A stretch of 64,000 nucleotides of DNA, taken from NCBI GenBank assembly GCA_018716305.1, contig DVKB01000032.1, positions 124,001-188,000 of the forward strand, given 5' to 3'. The DNA comes from Candidatus Scatomonas merdigallinarum. GTDB taxonomy: Bacteria > Bacillota > Clostridia > Lachnospirales > Lachnospiraceae. Shown piece by piece: positions 1 to 8,614 of this stretch (positions within the stretch are counted from its first letter, which is position 1; each line of letters starts with the position of its first letter). The notes beneath the pieces are model-generated. The model made no database searches. It was not told the DNA's origin and worked only from the letters and a program-made list of their open reading frames with translations. Made by a program: the position numbers and the translations under genes.

Positions 1-2
1 TG

Positions 3-506
3 CGGCGCTCCCTGGCCGTGGTGCTCCAGGACACCCATCTGTTTACAGGCACCATCGCGGATAATATCCGCTTCGGAAAACTGGACGCTGACATGGAGGA
101 GATCCGGGCTGCCGCCAGGCTGGCCAACGCGGATTCCTTTATCACCCGGCTGCCCAAAGGCTACGACACCATGGTTACCGGGGACGGCAGCAATCTGTCT
201 CAGGGCCAGCGCCAGCTGCTGGCCATTGCCCGGGCCGCGGTGGCGGATCCCCCGGTGCTGATCCTGGATGAGGCTACCAGCAGCATCGACACCCGCACGG
301 AAGCCCTCATAGAAAAGGGGATGGACCGTCTCATGGAAGGGCGGACCGTCTTTGTCATCGCCCACCGCCTGTCCACGGTCCGCCGGGCCAACGCCATCCT
401 GGTGCTGGAACAGGGCGCCGTAGTGGAGCGGGGAACCCATGAGGAGCTGCTGGCCCTGAAAGGCGAATACTATCAGCTCTATCACGGCATGCGGGAGCTT
501 TCCTGA
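3..506 (+). CDS. ABC transporter ATP-binding/permease protein, C-terminal part (cut by window edge)
   Basis: C-terminal part of the nucleotide-binding domain of an ABC exporter; the frame is open to the left edge, so the membrane domain and Walker A lie outside. Visible in order are a Q-loop region (VVLQDTHLF), the ABC signature (NLSQGQRQ), Walker B (VLILDEATSSID) and the H-loop (IAHRLST). The spacing and the C-terminal REL(S) ending are typical of half-size MsbA/MdlB-like exporters, where this domain follows six membrane helices. The gene is convergent with the MerR gene, and the two coding ends overlap by 25 bases. Substrate cannot be told from this part. Confidence 0.93.
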   Translation, partial: RRSLAVVLQDTHLFTGTIADNIRFGKLDADMEEIRAAARLANADSFITRLPKGYDTMVTGDGSNLSQGQRQLLAIARAAVADPPVLILDEATSSIDTRTEALIEKGMDRLMEGRTVFVIAHRLSTVRRANAILVLEQGAVVERGTHEELLALKGEYYQLYHGMRELS

Positions 507-1318
507 CCCTTGTCTGTCTCTATGGGAAGCCACACCTGACGATAGCGGGTATAGTCCTCTCGCTTATTCATAGAAAGAAAGGTCCGGGCAATGGGATCGC
601 CTGTTACCCGGATCTTATGCTTCCGGACATATTCCACCACATGGGCCAGACACATGGGCGGGCAGAACCGGTTTCCCTGTTCCCTCACTACCGTGTACAG
701 GCAGGGACAGGCTTCATAATATCCGGCGTAGGCCGTGTCCAGCCCCAGTTTTCCGGCGTCCTCCGCAAAGATCCCCAGAGCGGCCGTCACCTGGGTCTCT
801 CCTCGCACCAGCTTTTCCCAGCTGTTCATCTGAGATAGGAACACCATGGGCGTACTGCGGACCCAGGTGCGGAACACCTTTTCCCTGTCCTCTCCCAGGA
901 TCAGAACGCCGTCCCGGATAAACTCAAACCGGTACAGGGCCGGTCGCTGCCGGCGGCTGATCTGAAACAGCTGTTCCTCCGCGTTCTCCGTCAGGCGGCG
1001 GAACTCTTCCAGACATTCCATCTGCAGCTGTTTCTGTATGATCTCTCTGCGCAGTTCCTCTTCCTTGCGGGCGTACAGTTCTGTTACCTCTCCAACATCC
1101 GAAGAATTAATGAGGGTTTCAATCTCCCTGGTGGTAAAACCGCAGTAATGGTAGCCTCTGGCCCGGATCAGGGCCGTAATATCCAAATGGTCAAAGGACC
1201 TGTATTCATTTTCTTCCTTTTCCCGCTGAGCCCTTAAAATTCCGGAGCGCTCGTACATGCGGATGCCCTCGGCGGACATGCCCAAAAGCCTGGCAATGGT
1301 TCCTATTCGATACGACAC
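482..1318 (-). CDS. MerR-family transcriptional regulator with C-terminal effector domain
   Basis: 278 aa, GTG start. Residues 1-70 form a MerR winged helix-turn-helix (YRIGTIARLLGMSAEGIRMY, then a wing with YRSFDHLD). A helical linker follows at about 80-120, then a GyrI/BltR-like effector-binding region. The C-terminal half holds several Cys (CPCLY, CPPMC), so a metal or redox ligand is possible but unproven. A GGGAGG ribosome site precedes the GTG. The start overlaps the end of the histidine-kinase remnant by 16 bases, so the gene was probably the last in the glycosyltransferase/two-component transcript. The convergent ABC exporter is a plausible target (inference). Confidence 0.85.
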   Translation of the reverse strand: MSYRIGTIARLLGMSAEGIRMYERSGILRAQREKEENEYRSFDHLDITALIRARGYHYCGFTTREIETLINSSDVGEVTELYARKEEELRREIIQKQLQMECLEEFRRLTENAEEQLFQISRRQRPALYRFEFIRDGVLILGEDREKVFRTWVRSTPMVFLSQMNSWEKLVRGETQVTAALGIFAEDAGKLGLDTAYAGYYEACPCLYTVVREQGNRFCPPMCLAHVVEYVRKHKIRVTGDPIARTFLSMNKREDYTRYRQVWLPIETDKGQESSRMP

Positions 1319-2048
1319 TTTTCTTTCCTCCCGTCCATCTCTGCTCTGCTTGTCTCCCCCGGCAGCCTCAGTTCCGCCGTAAATAAATCGCCGCTGATGG
1401 CCAGCCGCAGCTCACCTCCCTGAAGCCTGGCAAGATCCGAGGCGATGGCCAATCCCAGTCCGTTTCCTCCGCCGCTTCTGGAAGAATCCCCCTGGACAAA
1501 CCGCTCCATCAGTTCTTCTGCCGGCAGGTTCAGGGGATCTCTGGATATGTTTTTCAGGCAGAAGCAAAGCATCCCTCTTTCCTCTGTCAGATCAGCATAG
1601 ACTCTGGTGCCGGGCAAGGAGTACTTACACACATTGCCGTAAAGATTGGAAAGAATTCTCCAGGTTTTCTGCCCATCGATCCGGGCGTACATCTCTTCCC
1701 TTTCCAGATGAGAAATCAGTTCCAGATTTTTTTCTTCCAGCGCCCGGGCGAACTCTCCATTGGCCTGCAGCACCATCTCCGCGAAATTCAGTCTCTCCGG
1801 CTCCGCCTTCTCGCTTCCGGAAGTGATCCTGGCAGCGTCCAGCAGATCCTCCGTAAGCCGCTTCAGCTGCAGGGACTTTTCAGAAAGAACCTGCAGATAT
1901 TCCTCTGCTTTTCCCTGCAGCTTTCCCTCTTTTTCCAGCAGGCGGATATAGGTGATGATGGAAGTCAGGGGTGTTTTCAGATCATGGGAGACATTGGTAA
2001 TAAGATCCACCTTCAGCCGTTCCGCTTTTACGGTCTGCTCCTGGCCGC
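1303..2048 (-). pseudogene. sensor histidine kinase remnant (catalytic half only)
   Basis: The frame holds the dimerisation/H-box (LITNVSHDLKTPLTS), an N-box region (ILSNLYGNVCKYS) and a G-box (GGNGLGLAIA), about 235 aa. Everything upstream of the H-box (membrane sensor, HAMP) is missing. A GTG just before the H-box could start a short protein, but the frame also reads in from a disrupted response-regulator gene. The residues EQTVKAERLKVD directly before the H-box are typical kinase linker, so the break lies just upstream. If translated, it would be a soluble kinase core without a sensor. Most likely a decayed gene; an assembly error at the junction is the alternative. Confidence 0.8.
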
Positions 2049-2234
2049 CTCCATTCCGTCCATCTCCGGCATCATCACATCCAGCAGGATCAGGTGTACC
2101 TCCTGTCTTTGCATCTCCTTCAGGGCCTGCCGGCCGTTTTCGCAGAGTGTCACCCTGTAGCCCTCTTCTTCCAGATAGATTTTCAGAGATTCCCGGATTG
2201 TCTTCTCATCGTCCACCACCAGAATATGATACAT
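2028..2234 (-). pseudogene. response regulator remnant (receiver domain N-terminal half)
   Basis: The start is chosen at MYHILVVDDEK because GGAG/AGGA lies just upstream. The 68 residues contain the acidic pair (VVDDE) and the phosphoacceptor Asp (LLLDVMMPEMDG). The sequence then runs into RSRP and a stop, in a region whose other frame is histidine kinase. The second half of the receiver domain and the whole DNA-binding domain are absent. A deletion has joined the front of the regulator to the back of its kinase in a different reading frame. The start lies 29 bases inside the upstream glycosyltransferase gene, which suggests translational coupling. Confidence 0.85.
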
Positions 2235-3747
2235 GTTCCTCTTCTCCTTCCGCCGCGTCTCTTTCATACATATAAATCCGGCAGGCATTCATCTCCCGGG
2301 ATCCGGAAACAGACCATCCCCAAATCCCCTTCCCCGGAAGTTCCGCCTTCTGACTGACAAAGACCCAGACGGAATCCCCCAGCGGTTCCATAGCTTCTGT
2401 CAGAGTTTGTTCTGACACCCTTCCGGAATCCATGATAAAAGATTTTCGGGACAATGTAAACAGATAAATGTCGTCCAAAAAACGGTCGTCTGAAGGGTCG
2501 AACAGATAAACCATGTCCGGATGCTGCTGTCGGGCCTGATTTGCCGCGTCGCGGTACTGCCCGTAGATATAAGGCAATTCTTTTTTCTGCAAAAAGGGAA
2601 GGAGCAGCAGCACTGCCAGGACTGCCCCCGCGGCGGGAAACGCTGCCCTCTCTGTTCCAAAACGCCGGCAAAGGCCGAAGACCGTCAGCGTCAGCAGCAG
2701 AGACAGGATTCCGCAGGCCGGCATCAGATATCTGTCCTCCAGATAAGGCGCTTCCCAGGCAACCGCCCCGAAATACACCAGCAGCGGAAAGCCCAGGAAC
2801 AGCAGCGGCTTTCTCCGTCCGGTCAAAAGCACTGCCGCCAGCAGCGCTCCGATCCACAGCGGCCACATACCGCCGAAGAGCTGCTCATTGAGAATTTTCA
2901 GGAACAGTTCCGCCCTCTCAGGCAGCTGCCCCAAAGAGGCCGCCTGGCCGATGCCTCGATAGTTTCCGGCGATGGGATTCAGGGCCCAGGGAAAAGTCAG
3001 CAGAAATATGCCCGCAGCCGACAAAACACAGCCCTCATAGACCAGAAGCCCCCGGAAATCCCTCTTCCGGACACACTCCGCTGTGGTCATCAGCCATAGA
3101 GAAGCCCCGAAGATCAGGCAGTAGTAATGGGTGAAGGCTCCCAGCAGAAAAGTCCCGCAGACAGCGGCGCTCCTCCAGAGGCTCCTTTTTCGGACCCACC
3201 GCAGATGAGCCAGAAAAAGCAGCAGCACCGCCAGGCTGGCCAATTCATACATGCGGATATAAAGGCTCATATTCAGCGCCATAAAATTCAGGCTTCCCAA
3301 CAGACAGGCCAGACAGCCGCAGGCTCTGCTTCCGGCCAGCTCCTTCCCCAGAAAATAGAGAACCAGGCCGGAAACCAATGAAATTGCCAGATTCAGCCTC
3401 AGACCGCTCCATTTCGTAAATCCTCCCCCGGCGGCCATAGCCGCGCACCGCAGCAGCAGGTAATAAAAAGGCGGGTGTACATCCCGGGCCTGGTTCTCAT
3501 AGACCGGGCTCCAGTCTCCCCGCTCTTCCGGGTCTACGCTCAGATAACTCCGGTAGTAACCGCTGTCATGATATGTATTCAGAAAATCCGGCCGGTCCGT
3601 AAAATCCCTTATCTTCTCATTCATCATCCCATAAGAATACGCCTCATCCATATGAAAATACGTCTTCTCATTTCCCAGATACAGCCGCAGAACAGCGGCG
3701 CAAATCAGGATCACGGCGCAGAACACCGCGGCTTTTTTTCCTCTCAT
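2206..3747 (-). CDS. multi-pass membrane glycosyltransferase (GT39/ArnT-like)
   Basis: 513 aa with an N-terminal membrane helix followed by the extracellular-loop motif FHMDEAYSYG, which resembles the acidic catalytic loop of GT-C lipid-linked sugar transferases. A second acidic loop (ARDVHPPFYY) follows, then about ten hydrophobic segments up to residue 400 and a soluble C-terminal tail. Such enzymes move a sugar from a polyprenyl-phosphate donor to a cell-envelope acceptor on the outer face of the membrane. GGGAGG precedes the ATG. The response-regulator remnant starts inside its 3' end. A GT2-family gene is divergent, and both may serve envelope polysaccharide. The acceptor is unknown. Confidence 0.75.
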   Translation of the reverse strand: MRGKKAAVFCAVILICAAVLRLYLGNEKTYFHMDEAYSYGMMNEKIRDFTDRPDFLNTYHDSGYYRSYLSVDPEERGDWSPVYENQARDVHPPFYYLLLRCAAMAAGGGFTKWSGLRLNLAISLVSGLVLYFLGKELAGSRACGCLACLLGSLNFMALNMSLYIRMYELASLAVLLLFLAHLRWVRKRSLWRSAAVCGTFLLGAFTHYYCLIFGASLWLMTTAECVRKRDFRGLLVYEGCVLSAAGIFLLTFPWALNPIAGNYRGIGQAASLGQLPERAELFLKILNEQLFGGMWPLWIGALLAAVLLTGRRKPLLFLGFPLLVYFGAVAWEAPYLEDRYLMPACGILSLLLTLTVFGLCRRFGTERAAFPAAGAVLAVLLLLPFLQKKELPYIYGQYRDAANQARQQHPDMVYLFDPSDDRFLDDIYLFTLSRKSFIMDSGRVSEQTLTEAMEPLGDSVWVFVSQKAELPGKGIWGWSVSGSREMNACRIYMYERDAAEGEEEHVSYSGGGR

Positions 3748-4149
3748 ATGCTTTCCTCCCTGTTCTTACTATAGCGGCTGGTTCTTAATCTGGGGTGCTG
3801 AAAACAGTTAAGATTCGGTAAGAATCCCCGGGAGCGGTATAGGCCCCCTCGCAAAATGGCAGTGATTTCAGACGCCGCTTTCAGGATTACATGTATTTTT
3901 ATACAAATATGCAGAAAATTTTGGCGTTAATTCAGCAGTTTACCCATTCCGCCCCCGGTTAAATCTTATTATTTTCTTAATAATCATGAATTTAATTAAA
4001 ACCTTTATGAACTTCCCTGATTTTTCACAATTTCGTAGTATAATAAAAGCCGGTCAGCTGGAAATACAGGGTTTGCCTTTTCCAGCCGGCACACACGAGG
4101 AGCGGCCTGCCCGGCAGGCGATATGAAAAAAGAAGATAAGGAGAGCACT
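3748..4149. other. intergenic region between two divergent glycosyltransferase genes
   Basis: About 400 bases, clearly AT-richer than its surroundings between 3890 and 4045. A TATAAT-like -10 box sits at 4039-4044 for the rightward gene, but I find no convincing -35. A TATAGT near 3768 may serve the leftward gene. An imperfect inverted repeat (TTCTTAATCT against AGATTCGGTAAGAA) lies at about 3783-3827. No coding potential or known riboswitch was recognised. Confidence 0.4.
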
Positions 4150-5415
4150 ATGGTTGGATTTATTGAAATGTTTAATTTTATCCTTCTGCTGCTGTTCAGC
4201 GGCTGCTATCTGTACCAGGTAGTCTATGTGTTTATCGGCCTCTTTAAAAAGGAAAAGCCTGCGGCGGCCGATGGAGAAAAACACAGATACGCGGTGCTGA
4301 TCCCGGCCAGAAACGAGGAGGCAGTCATCGGCGGACTGCTGGAAAGCATCCGGAAACAGGATTATCCCCAGGAACTGATCTCGGTCTACGTCATCGCCGA
4401 CAACTGCACCGACCGGACGGCGGAATGCTCCGAACAATACGGCGCCAAAGTCATCCGCCGGTTCAACAAGGTTCAGGTGGGGAAGGGGTATGCTCTGGAC
4501 TACGCCCTGAAGCGCATTGACCAGGAGGAGGGCATTGACTCCTTCGACGGATTTCTGGTCTTTGACGCGGACAACGTGCTGGATCCCGGCTATTTCAGCG
4601 CCATAAACCGCACCTATTCCCAGGGCTATGAGATCATCACCAGCTACCGGAATTCCAAAAATTACGGCACCAACTGGATCACCGCCGGATACGGCCTGTG
4701 GTTTATCCGGGAATCCCGTTTTCTCAACGGCGCCCGCATGAAGATCGGTTCCAGCTGCGCCATCTCCGGCACCGGCTTTCTGGTTTCCTCCAAAGTCATC
4801 CGTCAGGACAGGGGCTGGAAATACCATCTGCTGACAGAAGATATTGAATTTTCCACGGATCACATCATCCGAGGCTATAAAATCGGCTACTGCAAAGACG
4901 CGGTGCTCTACGATGAGCAGCCGGAAACCTTTAAAGCTTCCTGGAATCAGCGGCTGCGCTGGACCAAAGGCTTTTATCAGGTTTTCGCCCATTACGGCAA
5001 GGGACTGCTGGGAGGCATTTTCAAAAGGCACAGTTTTCAGTGCTACGACATGCTGATGGTCATTGCCCCCGCCACTTTGATTACCCTGACTTCTCTTGGA
5101 GCCAACCTGATCTTCGCTCTCACCGGGCTTCTGACAGACAACCTGATCATGGCCCAGACCGCTGCCGCATCTCTCTTAGGATGCCTGGTCAGCATTTATC
5201 TGTCCCTGTTCCTCTTCGGAACGGTGACGCTGATAGCGGAACAGAAGCAGATTTACTGTCCCAAATGGAAACAGATCCTTTACCTGTTTACTTTCCCGGT
5301 ATTTATCTTTACTTATATTCCCATGGCGGTGGCCGCCCTGCGGAAGAAAGTGACCTGGACCCGGATTCCCCACACCATCCTCTGCTCCGCGGATCAGATC
5401 TGCAGCAAAAAATAA
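4150..5415 (+). CDS. glycosyltransferase family 2, processive membrane type
   Basis: 421 aa from the ATG at 4150, chosen because AAGGAG sits 7 bases upstream; an in-frame ATG at 4123 has no site. One N-terminal membrane helix is followed by a GT-A domain (VLIPARNEEAVIGG), a DxD motif (FDADN), a TED motif (LLTEDIEF) and the acceptor motif QRLRW. Three or four membrane helices follow at about 310-400. These are hallmarks of hyaluronan/cellulose/NodC-type synthases, which polymerise a nucleotide sugar and export the chain. No export partners are adjacent, so a single-component enzyme is likely. The product is unknown. Confidence 0.85.
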   Translation: MVGFIEMFNFILLLLFSGCYLYQVVYVFIGLFKKEKPAAADGEKHRYAVLIPARNEEAVIGGLLESIRKQDYPQELISVYVIADNCTDRTAECSEQYGAKVIRRFNKVQVGKGYALDYALKRIDQEEGIDSFDGFLVFDADNVLDPGYFSAINRTYSQGYEIITSYRNSKNYGTNWITAGYGLWFIRESRFLNGARMKIGSSCAISGTGFLVSSKVIRQDRGWKYHLLTEDIEFSTDHIIRGYKIGYCKDAVLYDEQPETFKASWNQRLRWTKGFYQVFAHYGKGLLGGIFKRHSFQCYDMLMVIAPATLITLTSLGANLIFALTGLLTDNLIMAQTAAASLLGCLVSIYLSLFLFGTVTLIAEQKQIYCPKWKQILYLFTFPVFIFTYIPMAVAALRKKVTWTRIPHTILCSADQICSKK

Positions 5416-5430
5416 ATCCACCTGAAATTC

Positions 5431-5480
5431 AGAAAGCCTTCCGAAACGGAATCTGCTCCGCCCGGAAGGCTTTCTTTTTT
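5431..5480 (+). terminator. intrinsic terminator of the GT2 gene
   Basis: Arms AGAAAGCCTTCCG and CGGAAGGCTTTCT enclose a 19-base loop and are followed by a T-run on the plus strand. Confidence 0.9.
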
Positions 5481-5495
5481 TACCGGATCATTGCT

Positions 5496-6377
5496 TCAGA
5501 CTTCCAGCAGCGAACGGATCGTAGCGTACCCCGCCACCCCGTCCGCCGCCAGATTTGCCTGCTGCTGATACTGCCTGACCGCTGCCAGAGTGCCGCTGCC
5601 GAAAACCGCGTCCACCCCTTTGGGATCTGTCTGCCGCAGCAGCAGAAGGATCTGTACCGCCCGGACCAGTTCCTGGGTTTCTCCCAGTTCCACGTAATGG
5701 CCCTTCAGAGCGCCGTCAGAGGCAGGGCCCCAGATTCCGTCCGCCGCCAGGCCTGCAGCGTAGTCCAGGTTCATAGCCTGCTGGACAGCCCGGATTCCCG
5801 CCGCCTTGGTGGCGCTTCCCCGGATCCCGTCCGCCGCCAGGCCGGCGCCGACGTAATTGTTCAGATGAATCTGACCGTCCCGCACCAGGGGGCTGAAAGC
5901 AGGGGCGGAAGTCTGAGGCTTCTCGTCTCCTTCCCCTCCGGTCCAGGACGCCTTAAAGTTTTCAAAGGTCCCGTATCTCTGTTTCAGCAGAGAGGGGGTG
6001 TCCCCCCAATCCGGCAGATAGAGGTGGGGCCGGTCCGGAAAATCCTTCCAGTCTCCGCCCCAGCCAAGACCCAGAGATTTGCCCATAGCGCCCACCCGGC
6101 TGAAAAAACCATTGTCATCGTAGGCGTGGCCGGAAACATTTTTAAAAAAGTCAAAAGCGATCCCCCACTGATGCTGGCTGGAATAGCTGCTGCCGGGAGC
6201 GTTGGTGACAATGGCTCCGGGGCTGGTTCTCCCCTGGGCGTATAGGGCGTCCTGCTCCGCCGCGGAGCGGAAGCACTCCCCGATGCCCAGGGCCAGGCCG
6301 GCTTTCTCACATGCCTTCTGAAGCTGCGCCACTTTGCCCTGAAGCCGTGGATGCAGCCGCGAAATATCTCTTCCCAT
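5496..6377 (-). CDS. M15-family peptidoglycan peptidase with C-terminal binding repeats (endolysin-like)
   Basis: 293 aa from the second ATG, because GGGAGG overlaps the first possible start and lies correctly before the second. Residues 1-130 are an M15B/C domain like CwlK or phage Ply500, with zinc ligands S-x-H-x2-G-x-A-x-D (His69, Asp76) and a third His in DRPHLYL. Such enzymes cleave the L-Ala-D-Glu or D-Ala-D-Ala bond of wall peptides. After about 170 come peptidoglycan-binding-like repeats sharing LAADGI(W/R)G. There is no signal peptide, as in phage endolysins, yet no prophage genes are nearby. It may be a domesticated lysin or leave by lysis. Confidence 0.82.
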   Translation of the reverse strand: MGRDISRLHPRLQGKVAQLQKACEKAGLALGIGECFRSAAEQDALYAQGRTSPGAIVTNAPGSSYSSQHQWGIAFDFFKNVSGHAYDDNGFFSRVGAMGKSLGLGWGGDWKDFPDRPHLYLPDWGDTPSLLKQRYGTFENFKASWTGGEGDEKPQTSAPAFSPLVRDGQIHLNNYVGAGLAADGIRGSATKAAGIRAVQQAMNLDYAAGLAADGIWGPASDGALKGHYVELGETQELVRAVQILLLLRQTDPKGVDAVFGSGTLAAVRQYQQQANLAADGVAGYATIRSLLEV

Positions 6378-6422
6378 AAAATTACCTCCCATCTATCCTA
6401 TGACAGAGGGAGGCGATTGGTG

Positions 6423-6977
6423 TTATATCCCGCTGAGATACGCTTCGCACTGCTCCATGATCTGCTTCATGGTTTCCAGGTCCTTTAAAACATCCCCTGT
6501 CTCCATGGAATGGTTGGCCCCCTCCGTCAGATACAGAGGAAGCTTCTTTTCCCGGCAGAGCTGTTCCACCCGGCTGGTGCGGGCCCAGGGATCCCCGGTT
6601 CCGTGAAAAACAATGCCCGGATGTTCCACAAAGGCAAAAGTCTCCTCCACCGGAGTAAAAAAAATATTTTTCGCGGGCAGCTTCCGCTGGCCGGCGTAGG
6701 CCGCGGCCACGGCGGTGCCTACACTTTTGGAGAGAAACAGCAGCTTCTCATATTCTTCCCAGTTCAGATCCCGGAGAATCTCCTCCGCCTGCCCCAGAGC
6801 CTGACGGAAGGCCCGCTGCATTTTCTCCGGATTTCCCTTAATTCCCGGCTCAAAATTTCCGTAGGGCACTTCCCGAATCTCATACCCATGGCGCGCCGCC
6901 AGTCTTTTCCCGTAATACAGCAGGGGTTTGTCGCAGTGGTAGCCGATACCCGGAAAAATCACCGCTATTTTTTTCAT
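6423..6977 (-). CDS. small alpha/beta hydrolase
   Basis: 184 aa. A beta strand and turn (IAVIFPGIGYH) open the fold. A nucleophile elbow-like LSKSVGT provides the Ser, GDPWA supplies a candidate Asp, and GANHSMET a candidate His. This matches the dienelactone-hydrolase/RBBP9-like group of short hydrolases, which lack a lid. Substrate is unknown. The gene follows tRNA-Ala on the same strand, with a hairpin between them. Start by ATG after GGAGAGGGAG. Confidence 0.7.
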   Translation of the reverse strand: MKKIAVIFPGIGYHCDKPLLYYGKRLAARHGYEIREVPYGNFEPGIKGNPEKMQRAFRQALGQAEEILRDLNWEEYEKLLFLSKSVGTAVAAAYAGQRKLPAKNIFFTPVEETFAFVEHPGIVFHGTGDPWARTSRVEQLCREKKLPLYLTEGANHSMETGDVLKDLETMKQIMEQCEAYLSGI

Positions 6978-7007
6978 TGTCTCCCTCTCCTTTCCGCTAT
7001 ACGCAGG

Positions 7008-7046
7008 AAATCCGAATCTGCTCTCCTCAGATGCAGATCCGGATTT
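7008..7046 (-). terminator. hairpin downstream of tRNA-Ala
   Basis: Nearly perfect inverted repeat: AAATCCGaATCTGC pairs with GCAGATcCGGATTT around an 11-base loop. It lies 10 bases past the 3' end of the tRNA and before the hydrolase gene. The T-run on the minus strand is weak, so it may act in processing rather than termination. Confidence 0.5.
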
Positions 7047-7055
7047 TCTGTTTCA

Positions 7056-7128
7056 TGGACCCAAAGGGACTCGAACCCTCGACCTCTCGGATGCGAACCG
7101 AACGCTCTCCCAGCTGAGCTATGAGCCC
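7056..7128 (-). tRNA. tRNA-Ala (anticodon CGC)
   Basis: A 73-nt cloverleaf on the minus strand. The acceptor stem GGGCTCA/TGGGTCC contains the G3-U70 pair that identifies alanine tRNAs. The D arm is GCTC-AGCTGGGAG-AGC, the anticodon stem TTCGG/CCGAG carries the loop TTCGCAT, and the T loop is GGTTCGAGTC. The discriminator base is A and CCA is not encoded. The anticodon CGC reads GCG. Confidence 0.95.
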
Positions 7129-7193
7129 AAAATATTCATTCTATTTTATGTCAGCCCGGAGAACCTGTTTCCACGTGCTCCGGACATTCTCTC

Positions 7194-8369
7194 TTATTCC
7201 TCCGCGCTGTCCGAAGCAGCCTCTGTGATCCGCGCCGCCTCCAGCACCCGGTCAAGCACCGCCTGCGTCATGGCGTACTGCCGGACTGCCTCTTCCCCGT
7301 AGGTGGAGATCAGTGTCTCTTTATCCATGCCGTAGGTATTCGCCAGATTTTCTACTTCCGCCTGGTATTCGGGACTGTCCGCCGTAAGGCCTTCCGCCTC
7401 CGCCAAAGCATCCAGCAACAGCCGGCTGCGGGCCGCGGAACGGCCGTACAGTTCTTTCTGCTCCTGATACTCCTGGGTGCTGAGGCCTGCCGCCTGGATG
7501 TAAGCGTCCTTGTCCATGCCATAGGCTGCGGCTTCCTGCTCTACACTGCTGTCAAACTCTGTCTCTCCCTCCTCCACATAGGATTTCGGAAGCTGTTTAA
7601 ACACTGTATCTTCTGCAATTTGATTCCAGGCCTCCTGCTGCATGGTGTAGCGGGCGCTGTTTTCCTGGTTGGCCGCCAGCTGTTCTCTCACCGATATCCG
7701 GTATTCCTCTACGGTGGTATATTCACCCTCCGTATACTCCTCCACCCAGGCGTCCGTGGGATCCGGAGCTCTGCGGATGGAATTTACAGTAACACTGAAT
7801 ACTACATCGGCGCCCTGCAGACTTTCTTCCTGATAATCTTCCGGAAAGGTCAGATTCAGATCTTTGGTCTCTCCGATCTTCATGCCGATGATTCCTTCCT
7901 CAAATCCCGGAATCATCCTGCCGGAACCAAGCACCAGATCATAGCTGTCGCTGCTGCCGCCCTCAAAAGCTTCCCCGTCCCGGGTACCTTCAAACGCGAT
8001 ATTGACAGTATCTCCCTCCCGGGCCTGGGCATCGGGATCTGTCACCGTTTCCTGCTCCATAAAAGAGCGGATGTAGCTGTCCACATCCTCCTCAGTGATT
8101 TCCACCGAAGGTTTCTCCAGGGTAAGCCCCTGGTATTTCCCCAGTTCCACGCAGTCGGCCAGTTCAAACTCTCCTTCCGCTACAGGAATCCGCTTCAGCT
8201 CTTCAGAAGCCTCCGCAGAACTGTCCTCATCCTCCCCGGAGGAGGATACAGAGGTCTCTTCCTGGCTCTGAGAGACAGCAGAGGAGTCCGATGTGTCTTT
8301 TCCGCTGCTGCAGCCGGCAAAAACCAGAGAAACAGTCAGGCACAAAATCACTGCCAGTCTTTTACGCAT
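7194..8369 (-). CDS. secreted lipoprotein foldase: FKBP-type prolyl isomerase with trigger-factor-like C-terminus
   Basis: 391 aa. A lipoprotein signal ends in the lipobox VFAGC, followed by a Ser/Glu-rich linker (25-65). An FKBP domain comes next (about 110-200: AREGDTVNIAFEGTRDGEAFEG, then GSGRMIPGFEEGIIGM and LTFPEDY). The rest resembles the trigger-factor C-terminal chaperone arms. True trigger factor has an N-terminal ribosome-binding domain, replaced here by a lipid anchor, so this is an extracytoplasmic prolyl isomerase/chaperone that probably folds exported proteins. It stands alone, with tRNA-Ala downstream on the same strand. Confidence 0.85.
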   Translation of the reverse strand: MRKRLAVILCLTVSLVFAGCSSGKDTSDSSAVSQSQEETSVSSSGEDEDSSAEASEELKRIPVAEGEFELADCVELGKYQGLTLEKPSVEITEEDVDSYIRSFMEQETVTDPDAQAREGDTVNIAFEGTRDGEAFEGGSSDSYDLVLGSGRMIPGFEEGIIGMKIGETKDLNLTFPEDYQEESLQGADVVFSVTVNSIRRAPDPTDAWVEEYTEGEYTTVEEYRISVREQLAANQENSARYTMQQEAWNQIAEDTVFKQLPKSYVEEGETEFDSSVEQEAAAYGMDKDAYIQAAGLSTQEYQEQKELYGRSAARSRLLLDALAEAEGLTADSPEYQAEVENLANTYGMDKETLISTYGEEAVRQYAMTQAVLDRVLEAARITEAASDSAEE

Positions 8370-8551
8370 GTCTTATCCCTTCCTGTGTCTGCCTTGCTCC
8401 CATGTCTGTGAGACACAGGTAAATTTCAAAACCTTGACTATTATAGCACAGACAATTCCAAAATGGAAGAGGCAGAATCCGTTTTTCGCGTTTTTTTACA
8501 CAAAAAGTTACGATAGCAATTACCTGTCAGCGGCCGTTTCTGTTTTGCTTA

Positions 8552-8580
8552 TTGCCTTTTACTTCAATGGATGTTAGAAT
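8552..8580 (+). promoter_or_regulatory. sigma-A promoter for the 8615 gene
   Basis: TTGCCT (8552-8557), a 17-base spacer, then TAGAAT (8575-8580), 35 bases before the start codon. Confidence 0.6.
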
Positions 8581-8614
8581 ATGGAAGGAAAATGCGTAGG
8601 AGGTAAGAAAACAC

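Noticed and set aside
4054-5031. Frame antisense to the GT2 gene
   Set aside because: The plus strand has full GT2 motifs and a terminator.
5496-6377. Prophage
   Set aside because: Only the lysin-like gene is present; no integrase, structural or replication genes in the window.
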